A DNA stretch of 64,000 nucleotides from Fomes fomentarius (lineage: Eukaryota; Basidiomycota; Agaricomycetes; Polyporales; Polyporaceae), in NCBI GenBank assembly GCA_022606135.1, contig JABYQN010000009.1:1265001-1329000 (forward strand), read 5' to 3'. Shown here piece after piece: positions 61,004 through 64,000 of this stretch; positions within the stretch are counted from its first letter, which is position 1, and each line of letters starts with the position of its first letter. The notes below the pieces were generated by a model, which was given only the letters and a program-made list of their open reading frames with translations, made no database searches and was not told where the DNA came from. The translations under genes were made by a program, and so were the position numbers.

Positions 61004-61051
61004 GCCACAAGGATGCAACAACAGGCTCCCCGGTGCCACAAGGATGCAACA
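61004..61051 (+). repeat. direct repeat, period 31
   Basis: GCCACAAGGATGCAACA occurs at 61004-61020 and exactly again at 61035-61051, about 140 bases upstream of the next start codon. The spacer differs. Confidence 0.85.
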
Positions 61052-61097
61052 GCCCGGGCGCGATATGGAGCTGTAGTAACATGCCATTTCTACTTGA

Positions 61098-61106
61098 TAT
61101 ATATAA
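61098..61106 (+). promoter_or_regulatory. TATA box
   Basis: TATATATAA lies 83 bases before the ATG at 61189, a usual fungal distance. Confidence 0.45.
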
Positions 61107-61188
61107 TGGTTCTGTTGTGCATCCCGAGTCTCACTCGCACGACCCGCGGCACTCTCTCTTTTCCGATCATTTGCTCAAAACAATCACT

Positions 61189-61976
61189 ATGTCTGCGCTC
61201 GACAGCATCTCTTCCGACTCCGAATGTCAACATACTAATCTCAGGCATTCTGCCGAGCCGACTCTTACTTCTCAGTGGACGCCTCTAAGTGGGTTACTAT
61301 TTCATGTGATCTCATCTTGAGTTGCCGATCCAAACATTCCCCCAAAAATAGCCAAACAGGCGTTTGAAAGCGCTCTTGGCTCCGAGGCAGTCCAAATAGA
61401 ACAACGTGAGCGCGCTACGGCAATTTATCGTGATCACTAAGCTTCTCAATGATGCCTCATGTCATGTCACCTACTTACTACCTTCAGAGCTGAAGACGTG
61501 TTACTGGCAGAAGAAACACGGCGACCAACAACTTCGTGGGTCAAACCTACATTAACTTGCACGCCGTGCCGTGACTTGGCACTGACCATTTCCCAGCTAT
61601 CGATGCATCAGAGAATGGTCCGACTCGTCTCACCATACACTACTTTTCTACAGAATTCGCTCCCGGTAGTCCACATCGCAGCTGGCACTGGCAAGTGCTC
61701 TGTAAGTTCGAAATTCTCACAACTTCCCCTGGCTCTGAACTGAGTGCCATCATCCATTGACACGCCGCAGTGGGAAGGGTGGTGGTCAAGCAGGAGTTCA
61801 AGTGTGGACTCTCTGACGGTCGGGACACGCAGGCGCCTAGCGAGATATCTATCAAGCAGATGGTCAATATCTTGCTCGAGGACTGCCATGCACACACAAC
61901 CGAGGCGGTGCCCGCTCAGAGCATGAGTTTCCCCTCCGCCGGCCCGACAAAGGATAGCCAAGAGATTTGCGACTGA
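61189..61976 (+). CDS. small intron-rich protein of unknown function
   Basis: Five exons, 61189-61288, 61352-61405, 61488-61535, 61597-61701 and 61771-61976, give 170 residues. All four introns are phase 1 with GT-AG ends. A shorter first intron ending at 61321 would add ten residues in frame. The N-terminus is MSALDSISSDSECQHTNLRH. The middle exons read KQAFESALGSEAVQIEQQL, KTCYWQKKHGDQQL and GPTRLTIHYFSTEFAPGSPH followed by SWHWQVL. The last exon reads GRVVVKQEFKCGLSDGRDTQ, then ISIKQMVNILLEDCHAHT and a polar tail. The pattern suggests a small beta-rich core with a helical end, but I recognise no domain. A TATA box precedes it. The exact closing of frame across five exons argues for a real gene. 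Confidence 0.55.
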
Positions 61977-62482
61977 TTCTCCGCTGAAGCGTGAGTGACT
62001 ATAGACGAAGTGTAATTACCAGACAGACTCGTGGTGGTGGAATGTCAACTCCGGATCTCGTCTTGTACTACTACGTACTAATAGTCACCTTGTAACGACT
62101 TGATCTCAATACATGTGCATTGCTCACTATCTTGCGCCTATGGATGGCAAACGTTAACTCACATGGGCATATAATGCTCGGGGTACGGGTTCGTCACTGG
62201 ATTTGTATAGAAGTCTCCTCATCCGACCTCGTATACGAAAGTTATGAATGGAACGTCGGGAATCTGTATTACATTATTTCAAGTTGGTTTGCAAGATGAT
62301 CGCGGTCACAGGAACGTATGCAAGGCTCATTTTTATTGTTTTACGCTGACCAGATGTGCAAAGTATAAACAAAACAAACGATCGGTAGCGTCCACAACAA
62401 ACAACATTAGTGATGACAAGTCATAGTTCTAGTTACTACCATCGATGGAACTCCACAGCCCGCCACCTCCACCCTACTATGC
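61977..62482. other. convergent 3' flanks
   Basis: 500 bases between the last small gene and the end of the ammonium transporter gene. TACTACTACGTACTA lies at 62065-62079. Otherwise nothing recognisable; consistent with 3' untranslated sequence of convergent genes. Confidence 0.5.
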
Positions 62483-64000
62483 TCATGCAGTGATCTGCCG
62501 CTTCTCGATATCCTCCTCACTGCTCGCATCATGCGTCCTTTGCACATGCCTCGGCTCCCGTCCACCGGTCGTCGAGGGCACCGCGCCGTGCGAGTGCGTG
62601 TCGTCCTGGTACTCGTGCCCCGTCCCGAGGTCGATCCCGACATAGTCGTACGCGAACTCGCCCATCTCCGAGTCGTCGATGCCGAGGATCTCCGCCTCCT
62701 CGGTCGCACGCAGGCGCAGGCCCGGGATGAAGTGCATGATCCACAGGATGACCGTCTGCGCGTAAATGCACCGTTAGCCTCTGCACGGATGCCAACGCTT
62801 GGGGAGAGGGGAAGGAAAGGACGTACGGTCATGACGAACGAGTAGGACATGCCCGCTACCGAGTCTGCGAGCTGGTAGGCGAGCTGAATATAGTGGTGAT
62901 CGAGCCAGCCACCGTCGATGATTGCGAGCCCGTCGAAACCGGCCACGCTTGCCTGTGCGAACAGACCGGTCAAGAGGTTTCCGATGACACCGCCAACTGC
63001 GTGTGAGGCGAAGATCTGTAAGGGATAGTAAGCGGGCGCTCGGGCGGGCAGTGAAGAGAAAGTACGAACATCGAGACAGTCATCGTAGCCGAACATGAAC
63101 TTGAGCTGGGTCGCGAAGTTGCAAAGGGTGCCAGCCATGAAGCCGAACAAAACCGCCGCAGCTGTGTGCCACATTTGTCAGCCGCGATCTCACCGCCATT
63201 GTTTGGATGAATCGGGACTCACGAGAGCCGACAAAGCCAGAGGCGGGCGTGATCGCGACGAGACCCGCAATGGCACCCGAGCAGAAACCGACGGCGGACC
63301 ACTTGCGCTCGAGACGGTAATCCCAGAGCATCCAGGTCAGCCCGCCGACGCTAGCGGCCAAGTTGGTCACGATGCACGCTTGCACGGCGCGCAGGTTCGC
63401 CGCAAGTGCAGACCCGCCGTTGAAGCCGAACCATCCGAACCAGAGGAAGACCGTGCCGAGGACGACGTAGGTCGTGTTGTGCGGCTTGTATGCGAGACGC
63501 TCGGTTCCGTAGCCACGACGCTTGCCAAGGTAGATGGAGATGGCGAGCGCTGCCGTACCGGAGGAAATGTGGACCGGGGTGCCTCCGGCGAAGTCGAGTC
63601 CTCCGAGGATGAACGACCAGCCGTTGGAGTTCCATGTCCAGCACGCGATAGGGTCGTAGACGATTGTCGACCAGATAAATACGAAGACCATGATGGGCCC
63701 AAGTCGGCCACGCTCAGCGATGGCACCTATCGCGAGCATTGGGCTGTTGTAGTGATTCACTTGAGGGAGAGCTTGTCATGGCAGTGAAGCAGGACACGTA
63801 CGTGATGGCGGCGAACATCAATTGGAAGACGCAAAATGCGATGGCGGGGATCTTGCTGCTGCCAATGGAGGGCTTCTCAAGGACGCCCTTGAGACCAAAA
63901 TATTCTTGTTCCACAGGTTTGTCAGGCGTCGTACAAGGTGATTTTGCGTTACTCACGGAGGTCACCGATGTAAGCACTAGCGGTGTCGCTGAAGGCTAGC
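62483..64000 (-). CDS. ammonium transporter, Amt/Mep family (5' end outside window)
   Basis: Plasma-membrane ammonium permease used for nitrogen uptake; the yeast Mep2 type also acts as a nitrogen sensor. Exons from the window edge downward give FSDTASAYIGDL, LKGVLEKPSIGSSKIPAIAF, TPMLAIGAIAERGRLGPIMV and DFAGGTPVHISSGTAALAIS, with the first pore His and the family signature. These lead to LGTVFLWFGWFGFNGGSALA, FGFMAGTLCNFATQL and IFASHAVGGVIGNLLTGLFA with the second pore His. The twin-His motif is therefore present. The C-terminal cytosolic tail has FIPGLRLRATEEAEILGIDD and SEMGEFAYDYVG, the conserved regulatory segment, and ends IEKRQITA. Several short introns. Roughly the first 120 residues, including the first helices, lie beyond 64000. 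Confidence 0.93.

Larger units (their letters stand above)
60348..61188. other. intergenic region with short repeats
   Basis: 840 bases between small + strand genes. It contains TACTACTACT-like words at 60347-60357, 60498-60512 and 60905-60918, a 17-base direct repeat (61004-61051) and a TATA-like box. Open frames on both strands at 60609-60904 show no features. Confidence 0.45.

Overview
The window is nuclear DNA of a filamentous basidiomycete, most likely a wood-decaying Agaricomycete. Genes are broken by many short GT-AG introns of about 50-70 bases, exons are often under 100 bases, and the products are fungal: cellobiose dehydrogenase without a cellulose-binding module, a Tem1/Spg1 GTPase, a GH18 chitinase, a Kre6/Skn1 beta-glucan synthesis protein and an Amt/Mep ammonium transporter. 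I assembled gene models by joining open frames across visible splice sites. Outer coordinates are firmer than some internal junctions.

Layout. 0.1-3.3 kb (-): cellobiose dehydrogenase. 5.0-6.6 kb (+): Spg1/Tem1-like GTPase. 8.8-11.3 kb (+): GH18 chitinase with a C-terminal chitin-binding tail. 11.4 kb (-): intron-containing tRNA-Asp. 11.6-12.9 kb (-): RBM18-like RNA-binding protein. 14.8-17.1 kb (-): zinc-finger protein. 17.1-22.9 kb: no gene that I can support. 22.9-23.7 kb (-): Cupin_5 (DUF985) protein. 24.5-25.7 kb (-): a Nudix hydrolase directly abutting an unknown membrane protein. 25.9-27.6 kb (+): RNase H1. 27.9-29.4 kb (+): pieces of lineage-specific or decaying genes. 29.8-32.3 kb (+): secreted six-hairpin glycosidase. 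33.0-34.3 kb (+): disordered protein. 38.6-41.2 kb (+): Kre6/Skn1. 43.0-44.0 kb (+): four-helix membrane protein. 44.9-48.5 kb (+): VIT/von Willebrand A protein. 48.7-50.5 kb (-): Agaricomycete seven-helix-type membrane protein. 52.9-54.2 kb (+): F-box protein. 54.7-56.0 kb (-): HpcH/HpaI aldolase. 57.1-62.0 kb (+): four short, intron-rich genes of unknown function. 62.5 kb to the edge (-): ammonium transporter, cut at its 5' end.

Themes. Several products act on polysaccharides outside the cell or at the wall (cellobiose dehydrogenase, chitinase, six-hairpin glycosidase, Kre6/Skn1), which suits a saprotroph. They are interleaved with housekeeping genes and do not form a coordinated cluster. 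The least explained parts are the run of four small co-oriented genes at 57-62 kb, in which 10 of 11 inferred introns are phase 1, and the junction at 25.05 kb, where a Nudix domain has no ATG of its own and follows another coding frame after 10 bases.
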